A DNA stretch of 64,000 nucleotides, taken from the NCBI GenBank assembly GCA_965230015.1, contig CBDDKF010000018.1:124001-188000 (forward strand), given 5' to 3'. This stretch comes from JABSQH01 sp965230015 (GTDB taxonomy: Bacteria; Actinomycetota; Acidimicrobiia; Acidimicrobiales; Ilumatobacteraceae). Below the pieces are notes generated by a model, which searched no databases, was not told the DNA's origin, and worked only from the letters and a program-made list of their open reading frames with translations. Shown here piece after piece: positions 54,174 to 62,689 of the stretch (within the stretch, counting starts at the first letter, position 1; the number at the start of each line of letters is the position of its first letter). A program made the position numbers and the translations under genes.

Positions 54174-55121
54174 ATGCCATTCCTCCCGCCGCCACTGACC
54201 CGAACGTCCGCTCGGTCCGCACCCCGTCACTATCTGACTGACGGCGGGCTCGAGACGTTCCTTGTGTTCGAACGGGGCATAGATCTGCCCGAGTTCGCCG
54301 CGTTCCCACTGCTCACCACCGATGAGGGTCGCAGCGAGCTGTCCAGCTATTTCGACCGCTTCTTCGCGATCGCGAAACGCGATGGCCACGGTTTCGTCCT
54401 CGACACACCGACGTGGCGCGCGAACCGTGAGTGGGCCGCCAAGCTGGGGTTCGACGCCGAAGCGACAGCCGCGATCAATCGCACCGCTGTCGAGATCGCT
54501 CGCGGCCTTGCACGTCGTCACCGCTCGGTCCCATCGATCGTCAGCGGAACGATCGGGCCTCGTGGAGATGGCTATGTGGCCGATGACGCGATGTCGCGAC
54601 AGGACGTGGCGAAGTACCACTGGCTGCAGGTCGGTGCCTTCGCCGACGCGGGCGCCGACCTCGTCACCGCAACGACGATGACCAGCACGCCAGAGGCGAT
54701 CGGCATCGTCGACGCAGCTCGAAGCGAGGACATCCCTGTCGCCGTCGGATTCACGGTCGAGACCGACGGTCGACTCCCCTCCGGCCTACCGCTTCTTGAC
54801 GCGATCGACGAGGTTGACGCTGCGACCGACAGCGCCGCCGCCTGGTTCATGGTGAACTGCGCCCACCCGAGCCACTTCGAAGCGGTGCTCGACGTGCAAC
54901 GCTCGACGCTGAAACGGATCGGCGCAATCCGCGCCAACGCGTCACGGCTCAGCCACGAAGAACTCGAAGCCGCCGAGGAACTCGATCGCGGCGATCCTCG
55001 TGAGCTCGGCGGCGACTACGTGCGACTACGCGATCTGCTCCCGGCGCTGCGCGTCGTCGGAGGCTGCTGCGGGACCGATCACGAACACATCGACGAGCTC
55101 AGTCATGCTGTCGCGAGCTGA
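54174..55121 (+). CDS. Homocysteine S-methyltransferase family protein
   Basis: 315 residues from the ATG at 54174 behind GAGGAGA. It opens with YLTDGGLETFLVFERG, the family start motif. Zinc-binding cysteines are in WFMVNCAHPSHF and RVVGGCCGTD. Relatives such as MmuM transfer methyl from S-methylmethionine to homocysteine, giving methionine. Other members act on related thiols. Divergent from the ATPase regulator. Confidence 0.9.
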   Translation: MPFLPPPLTRTSARSAPRHYLTDGGLETFLVFERGIDLPEFAAFPLLTTDEGRSELSSYFDRFFAIAKRDGHGFVLDTPTWRANREWAAKLGFDAEATAAINRTAVEIARGLARRHRSVPSIVSGTIGPRGDGYVADDAMSRQDVAKYHWLQVGAFADAGADLVTATTMTSTPEAIGIVDAARSEDIPVAVGFTVETDGRLPSGLPLLDAIDEVDAATDSAAAWFMVNCAHPSHFEAVLDVQRSTLKRIGAIRANASRLSHEELEAAEELDRGDPRELGGDYVRLRDLLPALRVVGGCCGTDHEHIDELSHAVAS

Positions 55122-55146
55122 CCCCCAACGAACCCGAGCACACGCC

Positions 55147-56160
55147 ATGGCCAGCACGATCGAGATCCGCATCCGCACGGTTATCTGGGCGGCCACGTCA
55201 GCCCTTATCGCAGTCGCCGCCACGTTGGTCACTACGTCGGCATGGTCAGCTGACGCTGCTCCAGGTGACATCGACTCGACCTACGTACCAACGCCGGGGT
55301 GCCGCGCATTCGACTACCGGCCCGCACCCAACCAGGTGGGGCCTCGGCCGACACCGCTCGGGCCGGGCGAGGTCGAGACTCAACGGATCACCGGCGGTGT
55401 CGGTGACTGCACCGGCCCGCTCTCCATTCCAGCCGACGCAGTGGCGGTGGCGATGAACGTCACCGCCGTCAATCCAACCGCACAAACCAACCTGCGACTG
55501 TTCCCTGCCGACTTGACCGATGTGCCGACGTTGTCCAACCTCAACGTGTCCGCCGGGCAGGCTCCGTTCCCGAACAAGGTCGATGTTGCTCTTTCGCCCG
55601 ACGGCGCGATCAAGATCTTCAACCAGAACGGGGCTGTATCGCTACTCGGTGACATCGTCGGCTACTACACCAAGTCCAGCCTCGTCGAAGTCGACGCCCG
55701 CCTCGCAGCACTCGAGGCCAACGACCAGGTCCAAGACGGCGCGATCGCAGCGAATGGCGCCGAGGTCGCAGCCCTCGACGCCGCTCAACCGTTCGCCGTG
55801 GTCAGCGAAACCACGAGCGGCGTGGACGCAGGCGTGTCGCCGACGGAGATCCGGAGAGTGACGGTGACCGCACCCGTGGACGGCCAGGTCGCCACGATCG
55901 CCACCGGCTACATGCTCGAGTTGACCGATGGCCAATTCGTTGAATGCGGGGTGACGGACTCGATCGCCGACATACCGGATGGTGAACGACTGTTCTGGCA
56001 GTCGCCAACTGGCGGAGACGCTTCGCCCCTATCGGCGTCACGAGTGTTCGACATGGCTGCCGGCGAGACTGCCACTTACCACCTCATCTGCCGCAACAAC
56101 ACTTCCGACAGCTTCATCGGGTCGCCTCGACTGACAGCAATCTTCACCCCAGCCGCGTAG
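55147..56160 (+). CDS. Secreted beta-rich protein of actinobacterial surface type
   Basis: 337 residues from the ATG at 55147. A signal peptide (IWAATSALIAVAATLVTTSAWSADA) is followed by a domain of about 125 residues (GCRAFDYRPAPN; AVAVAMNVTAVNPTAQTNL; FNQNGAVSLLGDIVGYY) met as a repeat in secreted actinobacterial hydrolases and surface proteins. A short helix (VDARLAALEANDQVQDGAIA) and a C-terminal beta domain follow. No catalytic motif is seen. Confidence 0.75.
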   Translation: MASTIEIRIRTVIWAATSALIAVAATLVTTSAWSADAAPGDIDSTYVPTPGCRAFDYRPAPNQVGPRPTPLGPGEVETQRITGGVGDCTGPLSIPADAVAVAMNVTAVNPTAQTNLRLFPADLTDVPTLSNLNVSAGQAPFPNKVDVALSPDGAIKIFNQNGAVSLLGDIVGYYTKSSLVEVDARLAALEANDQVQDGAIAANGAEVAALDAAQPFAVVSETTSGVDAGVSPTEIRRVTVTAPVDGQVATIATGYMLELTDGQFVECGVTDSIADIPDGERLFWQSPTGGDASPLSASRVFDMAAGETATYHLICRNNTSDSFIGSPRLTAIFTPAA

Positions 56161-56233
56161 CACCGATCCGATAGACGAAGCAGTGTGGGCCAGCATCGTG
56201 CGCAACGGTCAACCGCGCGATGTCCGTCGTGAG

Positions 56234-56452
56234 TCAGCGCTCGGGTGGCGTGATCGCGGGATCGACACCTGAGAAGCGGAAGTCACAGTGATCGCTGCCT
56301 TGCATGATCGTCTGCGATCGTTCCAGCGTCACACCGGCACCGTCTGCGATGTCGTAGTCCAGCGAGCAGACGAGCAGAAACCCGAGTTCCGGCTCATCGG
56401 GGTGCAATCGCCACCGCAACCCGTCCCGGTAGCCGGTCAGTCGAACCCTCAC
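56234..56452 (-). pseudogene. C-terminal fragment of an ATC-hydrolase-like gene
   Basis: 73 codons from a GTG at 56452. LGFLLVCSLDYDIADG and LERSQTIMQGSDHCDFRF match the C-terminus of L-2-amino-thiazoline-4-carboxylic acid hydrolase family proteins, including the DHCDFR end motif. The N-terminal two thirds are missing; the ABC permease gene ends 21 bp away instead. Probably a remnant left by rearrangement. Expression from the GTG cannot be excluded. Confidence 0.6.
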
Positions 56453-56472
56453 TCGTGCATGTCTGTTGTGCT

Positions 56473-57177
56473 CTACAGTCGGGTGATCTTGGCGACGGCG
56501 ACCGGCGAGCAGCAGGCGGCGAGGAGGCCGAGGTAGGCGATCGACCAGATCGGAACCGTGCTGCCGTTCCATGTCGAGCCGATGACATCGATTGCGTGGG
56601 TGAGGGGCAGGATCTCGCCGAACGCCTGCACGCCGCTCGGGAGTTGGTCGCGGGGCCAGGCCGCTCCAGAGACGAAGATCATCGGGAAGTAGATCCCGTT
56701 GGAGACCGCGCTCGCCGTTCGTCGCGTCGGCAGCATGGCAGCGAGCAGGGCGCCGAACGAGAGCAGGGCGGCGCTCGAGGCCGCAATCGCTGCGATCGCG
56801 GCGGCCGGTGAGTGCGGGCCCGCCGCGCCAAAGGCCAGCTGGGCCGCAACCGTGAGCCCGGCCGCACCCACCGCGACGAGCGCGAGGAAGAAGACCGCTT
56901 CGGCCGCGATCAGGGTGGCAGGCCGGACCGGGCTGGCGAAGAAGCGACGGAGCACGCCTCGCTCGCGGTAGCCAGCGATGTGTTCGGGGAGCGAGGCGAC
57001 CGCGGCAGTCGCGATGACGAGGCCGATCAGCCCGGGAACGAGGTCGTCGCCGATGTCGTCGGCGGAGCCGATGAGGGCGAGCAAGATGGCGGGCAGCGCG
57101 AAGAGGAAGAACAGCGCTGCCGGCTCGCGCCCGAGCAATCGCACCTCCATCGCGACGATGGCGCCCGCGGCCGTCAT
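56473..57177 (-). CDS. ABC-2 type transporter permease
   Basis: 234 residues with six predicted helices. EYRERGVLRRFFASPVRP-like text (GYRERGVLRRFFASPVRP) is the cytoplasmic ABC-2 signature, and GIYFPMIFVSGAAWPRDQLP is the conserved loop before the last helices. It is an export permease for drug or lipid-like substrates, paired with the ATPase whose stop overlaps its start (57174-57177). Confidence 0.9.
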   Translation of the reverse strand: MTAAGAIVAMEVRLLGREPAALFFLFALPAILLALIGSADDIGDDLVPGLIGLVIATAAVASLPEHIAGYRERGVLRRFFASPVRPATLIAAEAVFFLALVAVGAAGLTVAAQLAFGAAGPHSPAAAIAAIAASSAALLSFGALLAAMLPTRRTASAVSNGIYFPMIFVSGAAWPRDQLPSGVQAFGEILPLTHAIDVIGSTWNGSTVPIWSIAYLGLLAACCSPVAVAKITRL

Positions 57178-58130
57178 CGCTCGTCCATCCCGCGGCTGGC
57201 CGCGCCGACGATTTCGAAGTACGCGTCTTCGAGATCTGGCCTCGTGATCGCCGGTGGGTGCGGGAGGGACAGTCGCTGCGCGACGTCACCGGGTAGCCGG
57301 TCGTCGCCGAGGATGCTGACTTCAGCGTCGCCGACTCGCACGCGATGGGGCGCGAGCTGAGCCTGCAGTCCGTCGACGTCGCGGTCGCCGAGGTCGGCAC
57401 GACGCACGGTCACCTTGCATCGCGCGCCGAGTCGCGAGATCAGCGCACTCGGCGTGTCGTCGGCGACCACGCGCCCGGCGGTGAGCACGATGATGCGGCC
57501 GCACACCTCTTGGGCGTCGACGACGTCGTGGGTGACAAGCAGAACCGTCATCCCCCGGCACCCGAGCTGACGGACTTCGTTCCACGCCTGGCGGCGCGCC
57601 GCCGGATCGAGCCCGGTCGTGACCTCATCGAGGACGACGATCGATGGATCGTGGAGGAGCGCGAGGACGACGAATAGTCGTTGCTGTTGGCCGCCGGAGA
57701 GGTCGGCGAATGCCGTCGACGAGGCATCGACGAGCCCCCAGCGCTCGAGCAACTCGAACGGAGGGCGGCGCACACCGTGGAGGGCGGCGAACACACGGAC
57801 GGCTTCGGCGACTGTCAATCGGTCGGGCAGGCTCGACTGTTGGAGCTGCACGCCGAGCGAGCGGTGGACGTCGCGACGTCGGGTCCATGGATCGAGTCCG
57901 ACGACCTCGACGTTGCCGGCGTCGGGTTGCCGCATCCCCTCGATGCACTCCATGACGGTCGTCTTTCCGGCGCCGTTCGGGCCGATCACGCCGACCGTCT
58001 CTCCGTACTCCAACGTGAACGACACGCCATCGACGACGCGCCGAGCGTCGTACGACTTCACCAATCGATCGACGAGGATCGCGGCGCGCTTGGATGGCGC
58101 CGAATCGGGAGTTCCCGTGATCTGGTTCAC
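57174..58130 (-). CDS. ABC transporter ATP-binding protein (DrrA/CcmA type)
   Basis: 318 residues from the GTG at 58130, which overlaps the PadR stop. Walker A is GPNGAGKTT, Q-loop near VQLQQSSLPDRLT, signature LSGGQQQRL, Walker B SIVVLDEVTTGLDP and H-loop VTHDV. A C-terminal regulatory extension follows. It energises the permease encoded next. Together they form an exporter that PadR probably represses until a toxic compound is present. Confidence 0.93.
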   Translation of the reverse strand: MNQITGTPDSAPSKRAAILVDRLVKSYDARRVVDGVSFTLEYGETVGVIGPNGAGKTTVMECIEGMRQPDAGNVEVVGLDPWTRRRDVHRSLGVQLQQSSLPDRLTVAEAVRVFAALHGVRRPPFELLERWGLVDASSTAFADLSGGQQQRLFVVLALLHDPSIVVLDEVTTGLDPAARRQAWNEVRQLGCRGMTVLLVTHDVVDAQEVCGRIIVLTAGRVVADDTPSALISRLGARCKVTVRRADLGDRDVDGLQAQLAPHRVRVGDAEVSILGDDRLPGDVAQRLSLPHPPAITRPDLEDAYFEIVGAASRGMDER

Positions 58131-58687
58131 GGTGTACCCCGTTCGGCACGCACGGCGGCGATCGCGTCGTCGCACCATTGGGCGACTGCAGCGTCGACGG
58201 CAACCCCGTACGACACGGTCAATGCGGCGTACCAGCGCGTCGTGGGATCGTCGGCACCCGCCTGTCCTGTGGCGAACGCCCGCTGCAACGCCGCCAGTGT
58301 CTCGGCCTCGTCGCGGGCTTCGTCTCGATGGGTCTCGAGCAGCTCGATGACGTCGGCGGTGTCCAGTTCGTTGGCGAGGATCAGCTTCAACAGGAACGAC
58401 GACCGCGGTGGAGGCGGAGGCATCGGAGTCCGCAGCCATGCACGCAGCGCCTCCCTTCCCGCGTCGGTCAGCGAGTACACGCGGCGCCGCCGCTTCCCCG
58501 CCCACTCATCGCGGCCTGCGATCAGACCTTCGTCCTGCAGAGCGGCCAGCGTGGGGTAGAGCTGGCCGTAGCTCTCAGACCACACCAGCGCGAGCGACTC
58601 CTCGATCGTCTTCTTGATGCGGTATCCCGATCCGTCGCCGAACGACAACACGCCGAGCACCGCCCATCGCGTGGTGGATCGCGTCAT
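58127..58687 (-). CDS. PadR-family transcriptional regulator
   Basis: 186 residues from the ATG at 58687. The winged helix is RWAVLGVLSFGDGSGYRIKK through ESYGQLYPTLAALQDEGLI and KRRRRVYSLTDAGREALRAW, followed by the helical dimerisation domain. The stop overlaps the ATPase GTG (GTGA at 58127-58130). Paired palindromes at 58796-58823 are the likely operator for autoregulation and exporter control. Confidence 0.92.
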   Translation of the reverse strand: MTRSTTRWAVLGVLSFGDGSGYRIKKTIEESLALVWSESYGQLYPTLAALQDEGLIAGRDEWAGKRRRRVYSLTDAGREALRAWLRTPMPPPPPRSSFLLKLILANELDTADVIELLETHRDEARDEAETLAALQRAFATGQAGADDPTTRWYAALTVSYGVAVDAAVAQWCDDAIAAVRAERGTP

Positions 58688-59266
58688 GCCTGGACCAGCT
58701 GTGACGATCGTGGTCCGACAACCCGAGTGTGCTCCCAGGCCCGCAGCGGGGCACTCGATGACTCTGATCGAACTCGCTGATGGTTCACTCCGAAAATATC
58801 TATCAGATATATCTGTGAGATGTAAAGCGGGCGATAGCGCCGCCGGCGTTTGGCGACGAGCTGGATCGCCACCAACGCAAGAATGAGCAGTGCGATGTTC
58901 GTCGCATACAACGCCGTCGCGACGGCTTCCCCGCCGTGCTGTCCCAACAGGTCGCTGCTGAACGGAACGATCGAGATCAGTGCGAGGAACACAAAGTTCA
59001 CCGCGACGACGACGGTGTCCGCTCCGGTCAGCCTGGCGATGGTGCGTTGATGCGTCGTCCAGAGCACGGCGATGACAACGAAGCTGAGCAGCCACGCGAA
59101 CGCCTCCGATGAGACCGGACAGCGCTGTCGCCAACGACTCGTCGGCCGCGAGCGCAGGGACGATGACGTTCAGCACGAGCAGCGTGATCGCAATGGCCAC
59201 GACACCGTCGGAGAGTGTCGTCATCCGGTCCAAGAGCTGGCGTCCAGGCGCGCTGCTCGAGGTCAC
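58684..59266 (-). pseudogene. Frameshifted TMEM175/DUF1211-like potassium channel gene
   Basis: From the GTG at 59266 one frame gives RMTTLSDGVVAIAITLLVLN, the S-D-G-V-x-A-I-A-I-T hallmark of prokaryotic TMEM175. Near 59098-59115 the reading shifts to a second frame with EAFAWLLSFVVIAVLW and three more helices (VVVAVNFVFLALISIVPF; LYATNIALLILALVAIQL). One indel would restore the protein. The second frame runs through the PadR operator and ends overlapping the PadR ATG. Confidence 0.7.
58796..58823. promoter_or_regulatory. Overlapping PadR-type operators
   Basis: ATATCT-ATC-AGATAT (58796-58810, perfect) overlaps ATATCT-GTG-AGATGT (58809-58823, one mismatch). It is an AT-rich island in GC-rich DNA, about 110 bp before the PadR start. 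Confidence 0.6.
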
Positions 59267-59408
59267 GGTTGGAGAGTAGGAACGGGCCAACAGTCGAGCA
59301 TCCGCCGTCAGCCCGATGTGCCGGTCCACCAAACGGTGGATGCAGACCGCTCACGATCCGAACGGCTACGCCGTCGTCGCTCTCGGCTCACCCCGAGCGC
59401 AACCTGGG

Positions 59409-60122
59409 CTAGAGATCGAGTGTTCGGGTGATGCCGGTCGCGGCGCGTTCGATGATCTTTGCCTTGGTTCGCACCAGCACGTCGCGCGGTGCGCCGGCGA
59501 TCTCAGCGGCGATCGCGCTCGCGGACCCGTTGAGCCTGCCTGGTTCGACGACGTCGGACAAGAGTCCCATGCGCCGTGCTTCGGTCGCGTCGACGGTTCG
59601 TCCGGTGAGGCACAGCTCCCGTGCGGCGGCGCCGCCGATGAGGTCGTGCAGCGGTCCGTAGACGACGTCGGCGAACTTGACTTCGGGGTGTCCGAAGCGT
59701 GCGGTCGAGGAGCCGATGCGGATGTCGCACATCACCGCGGTGTCCATCCCGCCTCCCAACGCCGGGCCGTTCACGGCGGCGACGAGCGGCAGCGGGAAGC
59801 TGAGGAGCGTGTGGTGGTAGCGGTCGCTCGAGCGCCACAGGAGTGCGTCGAAGGCGGGATCGTTGAAGGCTCGCTCGAACTCGGACAAATCGAAGCCTGC
59901 CGAGCACGTGTCCCCAGCGCCGGTGAGCACGACGCACCGCACGTCTCCGTCGTCGGCGAGCGCGTCGAGCACGTCCGAGATCGCGTCCCTCAACGCCATC
60001 GAGAGAGCGTTCTTCTTGGCCGCTCGGTTCATGGTCACGACCGCAACGCCGTCGCGCGCCGCGTCGACCAGCACCAAGGGGTCGTCGCGGTCGCTGTCGG
60101 TCATTCGGTTGCTGTCGCTCAT
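59409..60122 (-). CDS. Enoyl-CoA hydratase/isomerase (crotonase) family protein
   Basis: 237 residues. Crotonase motifs are GDTCSAGFDLSEF (first oxyanion-hole segment) and AAVNGPALGGGMDTAV (second), then the C-terminal helix region. The family hydrates, isomerises or dehalogenates CoA thioesters. The start overlaps the stop of the second crotonase gene (60119-60122), so the two proteins are made together and may form a complex or act in sequence. Confidence 0.9.
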   Translation of the reverse strand: MSDSNRMTDSDRDDPLVLVDAARDGVAVVTMNRAAKKNALSMALRDAISDVLDALADDGDVRCVVLTGAGDTCSAGFDLSEFERAFNDPAFDALLWRSSDRYHHTLLSFPLPLVAAVNGPALGGGMDTAVMCDIRIGSSTARFGHPEVKFADVVYGPLHDLIGGAAARELCLTGRTVDATEARRMGLLSDVVEPGRLNGSASAIAAEIAGAPRDVLVRTKAKIIERAATGITRTLDL

Positions 60123-60814
60123 ATGGTCACTGCAGTCTGGTCGGCGATGATTCCATCACGGATCGCTTCGATCGCCGGACGCCGGGCCCGGCGTTTGCTC
60201 TCCGCGTGTGCATCGAGATCGAGACCCGCCGCCAGTTCGGCTCGGGCGGTCGCCGTCTCCACAAGCGAGCCGGGCGCGGCGAGGTCGTCGAGGAACCCCG
60301 CCTCCACCGCGTCCTCGGGAGCGAACACGGTTGCCACGGTCACGGCCCGGTTGAAGGCGGCGGGGGTGAGGCGGTGCCGCAGGATCTCGGTTGCTGCGAA
60401 CGGCATGGTGAGTCCGATGGCGACCTCGTTGGCCGTGATCTTGTACTCGCCGGTCGACCCGATCCGTTCGTCGCCCGACAAGAGCAAGAACGCACCCATC
60501 GCGACTGCGTGACCGGTGCAGGCCATCACGACCGGGAACGGGTGGCCGAGCAGCCGGACGGACAACTCGAACCCGCCGCGCACCATGTCGATTGCGTCGG
60601 ACCCACCAGCGGTGAGTGTGGCCAAGTCGAACCCGCCTGAGAAGACACCGGGCCGCCCCTGGAGCAGGACCACCGCACGATCGTCGAGGGCCCGATCGAG
60701 CGCAACGTGGAGCGATGACTGCATCTGCAGCGACATCGCGTTCACCTTGCCGTCGTCCATCGTGATCCTCGCCACCTGATCCACCAACTCGTAGCTGACC
60801 ACGTCGTCCACCAT
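60119..60814 (-). CDS. Crotonase/enoyl-CoA hydratase family protein
   Basis: 231 residues. Oxyanion-hole segments are GVFSGGFDLATL and ACTGHAVAMGAFLLL; the second lacks the GGG of classical hydratases. Glycine-poor active-site text and length match the short crotonase-like group. It heads the pair, divergent from a TetR gene across a 112-bp region with a strong palindrome. Confidence 0.88.
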   Translation of the reverse strand: MVDDVVSYELVDQVARITMDDGKVNAMSLQMQSSLHVALDRALDDRAVVLLQGRPGVFSGGFDLATLTAGGSDAIDMVRGGFELSVRLLGHPFPVVMACTGHAVAMGAFLLLSGDERIGSTGEYKITANEVAIGLTMPFAATEILRHRLTPAAFNRAVTVATVFAPEDAVEAGFLDDLAAPGSLVETATARAELAAGLDLDAHAESKRRARRPAIEAIRDGIIADQTAVTI

Positions 60815-60839
60815 GCTGCGCTCCTTTGACTCGGATTGA

Positions 60840-60863
60840 TATCGTCGTTACGAAACAACGATA
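60840..60863. promoter_or_regulatory. Operator-like palindrome between the crotonase pair and TetR
   Basis: TATCGTCGTTAC followed directly by GAAACAACGATA: 24 bp with 10 of 12 pairs complementary. It is centred between the divergent starts, as expected for a TetR-family operator. Confidence 0.55.
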
Positions 60864-60926
60864 CGAAAAGGTTGTGGCCGGCGGCGAATCGTTCGGCTCG
60901 CCGCCCGAGAGGAGAGTGGTCAGACC

Positions 60927-61514
60927 GTGCCGCGCCAGAAGCAACGAACTGAAGCGCTGCGCGTGCGGTTGCTCGACGCGGCGATGACGACACTCGCCGA
61001 CGCCGGCGCAAGCGGGTTCACCACTCGACGTATCGCCGACGCAGCGTCGACGTCGGTGCCGGCGATCTACGAGCTCTTCGGTGACCGAGCTGGCCTCGTG
61101 CGCGAGGTCTTCTTTGCGGGGTTCGACGCGCTCGGCGACACGTTGCGCAGGGTTCCGACCACCGACGATCCGCGAGCGGATGTCATCGAGACGCTGCTCG
61201 CCTTTCGGTCGTTCGCAAGCCGCAACCCCTCGCTCGTCGAGACGATGTTCTCCCGCCCCTTCACGGACTTCGATCCGGGACCCGACGAGCGTGCCGCGGG
61301 AGCAAAGGTGCGCACCGCCATCGTCGACCGCATCCGGCGCTGCGTCGACGACGACGTGCTGTTCGGCGATCCGACCGACATTGCGCACGTACTCCTCGCC
61401 GTTGCGCAGGGGCTGACGACCCAGGAACGCGGTGCCTGGCTCGGTGAGCCGACCGCCGCCACGCGACGCTGGCGACTCGGGATTGAAGCGTTGCTCGACG
61501 GTTGCTCGGGGTAA
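60927..61514 (+). CDS. TetR-family transcriptional regulator
   Basis: 195 residues from the GTG at 60927, GAGGAGAG upstream. The helix-turn-helix is FTTRRIADAASTSVPAIYELFGDRAGLV. The C-terminal helices fit the TetR_C ligand pocket. Divergent from the crotonase pair, which it probably represses in response to an acyl-CoA or related ligand. Confidence 0.9.
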   Translation: MPRQKQRTEALRVRLLDAAMTTLADAGASGFTTRRIADAASTSVPAIYELFGDRAGLVREVFFAGFDALGDTLRRVPTTDDPRADVIETLLAFRSFASRNPSLVETMFSRPFTDFDPGPDERAAGAKVRTAIVDRIRRCVDDDVLFGDPTDIAHVLLAVAQGLTTQERGAWLGEPTAATRRWRLGIEALLDGCSG

Positions 61515-61639
61515 GCCCTCGGGGCACGCCCCCTGGAATGACGCACGACGAGGTCGTGCATCGCGCTGACGGGGGCAAACGGTCGTGCGACCCCTACGAA
61601 ACGGGCCGGCTCTGAAAGGTGACGTACCTCGCAGCTGGG

Positions 61640-61693
61640 TGCCCGGGGCGGGGATCGAACCCGCACTCCCTCGAGAGGGAAGGGGGGTTTAAG
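61640..61693 (-). tRNA. 3' fragment of a tRNA-Leu gene (anticodon TAA loop to 3' end)
   Basis: On the minus strand the 3' half of a class II tRNA is intact: loop CTTAAAC with anticodon TAA, CCCCC strand, long variable arm TCCCT-CTCG-AGGGA, T arm GCGGG-TTCGATC-CCCGC, acceptor CCCGGGC and A. The 5' half is missing. The bases before the anticodon loop (ACGAA) cannot pair with CCCCC, and no GCCCGGG is found upstream. This is the shape left when an element integrates at the anticodon loop of a tRNA gene. Confidence 0.65.
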
Positions 61694-62156
61694 TTCGTCC
61701 AACGCCGTCCACGTGGTGTGAGGGGGTCCGCTGAGAACGCTGTGACCTGGACTCACGCGTCCGGTCTGTCCATCTGGAGCGTTCGAGTAGGTCTCAATCC
61801 GTCCAGTCGTGTGCACCTTTTGTGCACCTCACGAGTTGGTCGCAACGCGCCGGATGGTGGGGCCTGCGGGTGGGACAGGGCGGCAATATTGAGCGGTTGG
61901 CCGAGCGCAGCAAGGTGCCGGTATGCGCTGCGCGGCGGATCTGTCGGAGGACGTAGATATGCGCTGTTGGGCGCGATTCGGCCCCCGACACTCAGAGCGA
62001 TCTGGTGTGCGTCGATTCGACACATCACGAGGTGCGGCTTCGCAAGGTTTGAGCGTCGCTGGGAGTCGCCGACAGATCTGGGACTGGGCTGCCTCGATTC
62101 GATCACGCGGCGACACGGTTTGGGCGTGCCGTGACGTGCGGGCCGTGTTGCGCGAG
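61694..62156. other. Gene-poor stretch beside the tRNA fragment
   Basis: No gene is supported. GTGCAC-CTTTT-GTGCAC near 61809-61825 forms an inverted repeat. No integrase gene remains in the window. Confidence 0.45.
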
Positions 62157-62654
62157 TCAGCAAATCCAGTTGTAGGTGACGGTGTCGTCGATCATCAACA
62201 CGTCGAGATCGCCGCTCTTGGATACCCAGCGGGCGACGCCATCGGCCCACACCACTAGAGTTCCGGCGTCGTCGCCCGGGCCTGGTGGCGCAACTCGGGC
62301 AAGTCCCCGCGGGCGGCCAACCGGCGATGGCTCCCGCTCCACTGCGAGCACCTCCGCAACGAGCGGCGCGAACGCGGCGTCCATGGGTTCCAACCCGACA
62401 TGGACCACCGGATGCCACACGACGCCGCGATGGGTCAGTGTCTCGTTGCCGCACGCAGGGTAGAACTCGACCTCCTCATACACCGCGGTGATCTCGACCG
62501 CTGCCGGCGCGCCAGCTACGACCGTAGGCCGGGTGGTCGGTGCCGCTGACGTTGTCGGTGCGTCGGAGCTGGTCGAGTCGCCATCGTCGGACGCACACGC
62601 GGTCGCGGTGGCGAGCAACACCACGGCAACAGCGGCCCGGAACGCCCTCCCCAT
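62157..62654 (-). CDS. Small lipoprotein of unknown function
   Basis: 165 residues from the ATG at 62654. A lipoprotein signal (AVAVVLLATATACAS) is followed by a Ser/Thr/Ala linker, then EEVEFYPACGNETLTHRGVVWHPV and, near the end, TYNWIC, leaving two cysteines that could pair. A recurring actinobacterial pattern, function unknown. An ECF-type promoter lies directly upstream, next to an ECF sigma gene on the other strand. Confidence 0.75.
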   Translation of the reverse strand: MGRAFRAAVAVVLLATATACASDDGDSTSSDAPTTSAAPTTRPTVVAGAPAAVEITAVYEEVEFYPACGNETLTHRGVVWHPVVHVGLEPMDAAFAPLVAEVLAVEREPSPVGRPRGLARVAPPGPGDDAGTLVVWADGVARWVSKSGDLDVLMIDDTVTYNWIC

Positions 62655-62663
62655 ACTCAGTTC

Positions 62664-62689
62664 GACGTCGCGGAATTCATGAGAGTTCC
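62664..62689 (-). promoter_or_regulatory. Candidate ECF-sigma promoter for the lipoprotein gene
   Basis: On the minus strand GGAACT (62689-62684) is followed after 16 bp by CGTC (62667-62664), the usual -35/-10 shape for many ECF sigma factors. The start codon is 10 bp further, so the transcript would be nearly leaderless. Confidence 0.4.

Noticed and set aside
61640..61693. Functional tRNA-Leu gene
   Set aside because: The 5' half (acceptor, D arm, 5' anticodon strand) cannot be found next to the 3' half, so it is a fragment.
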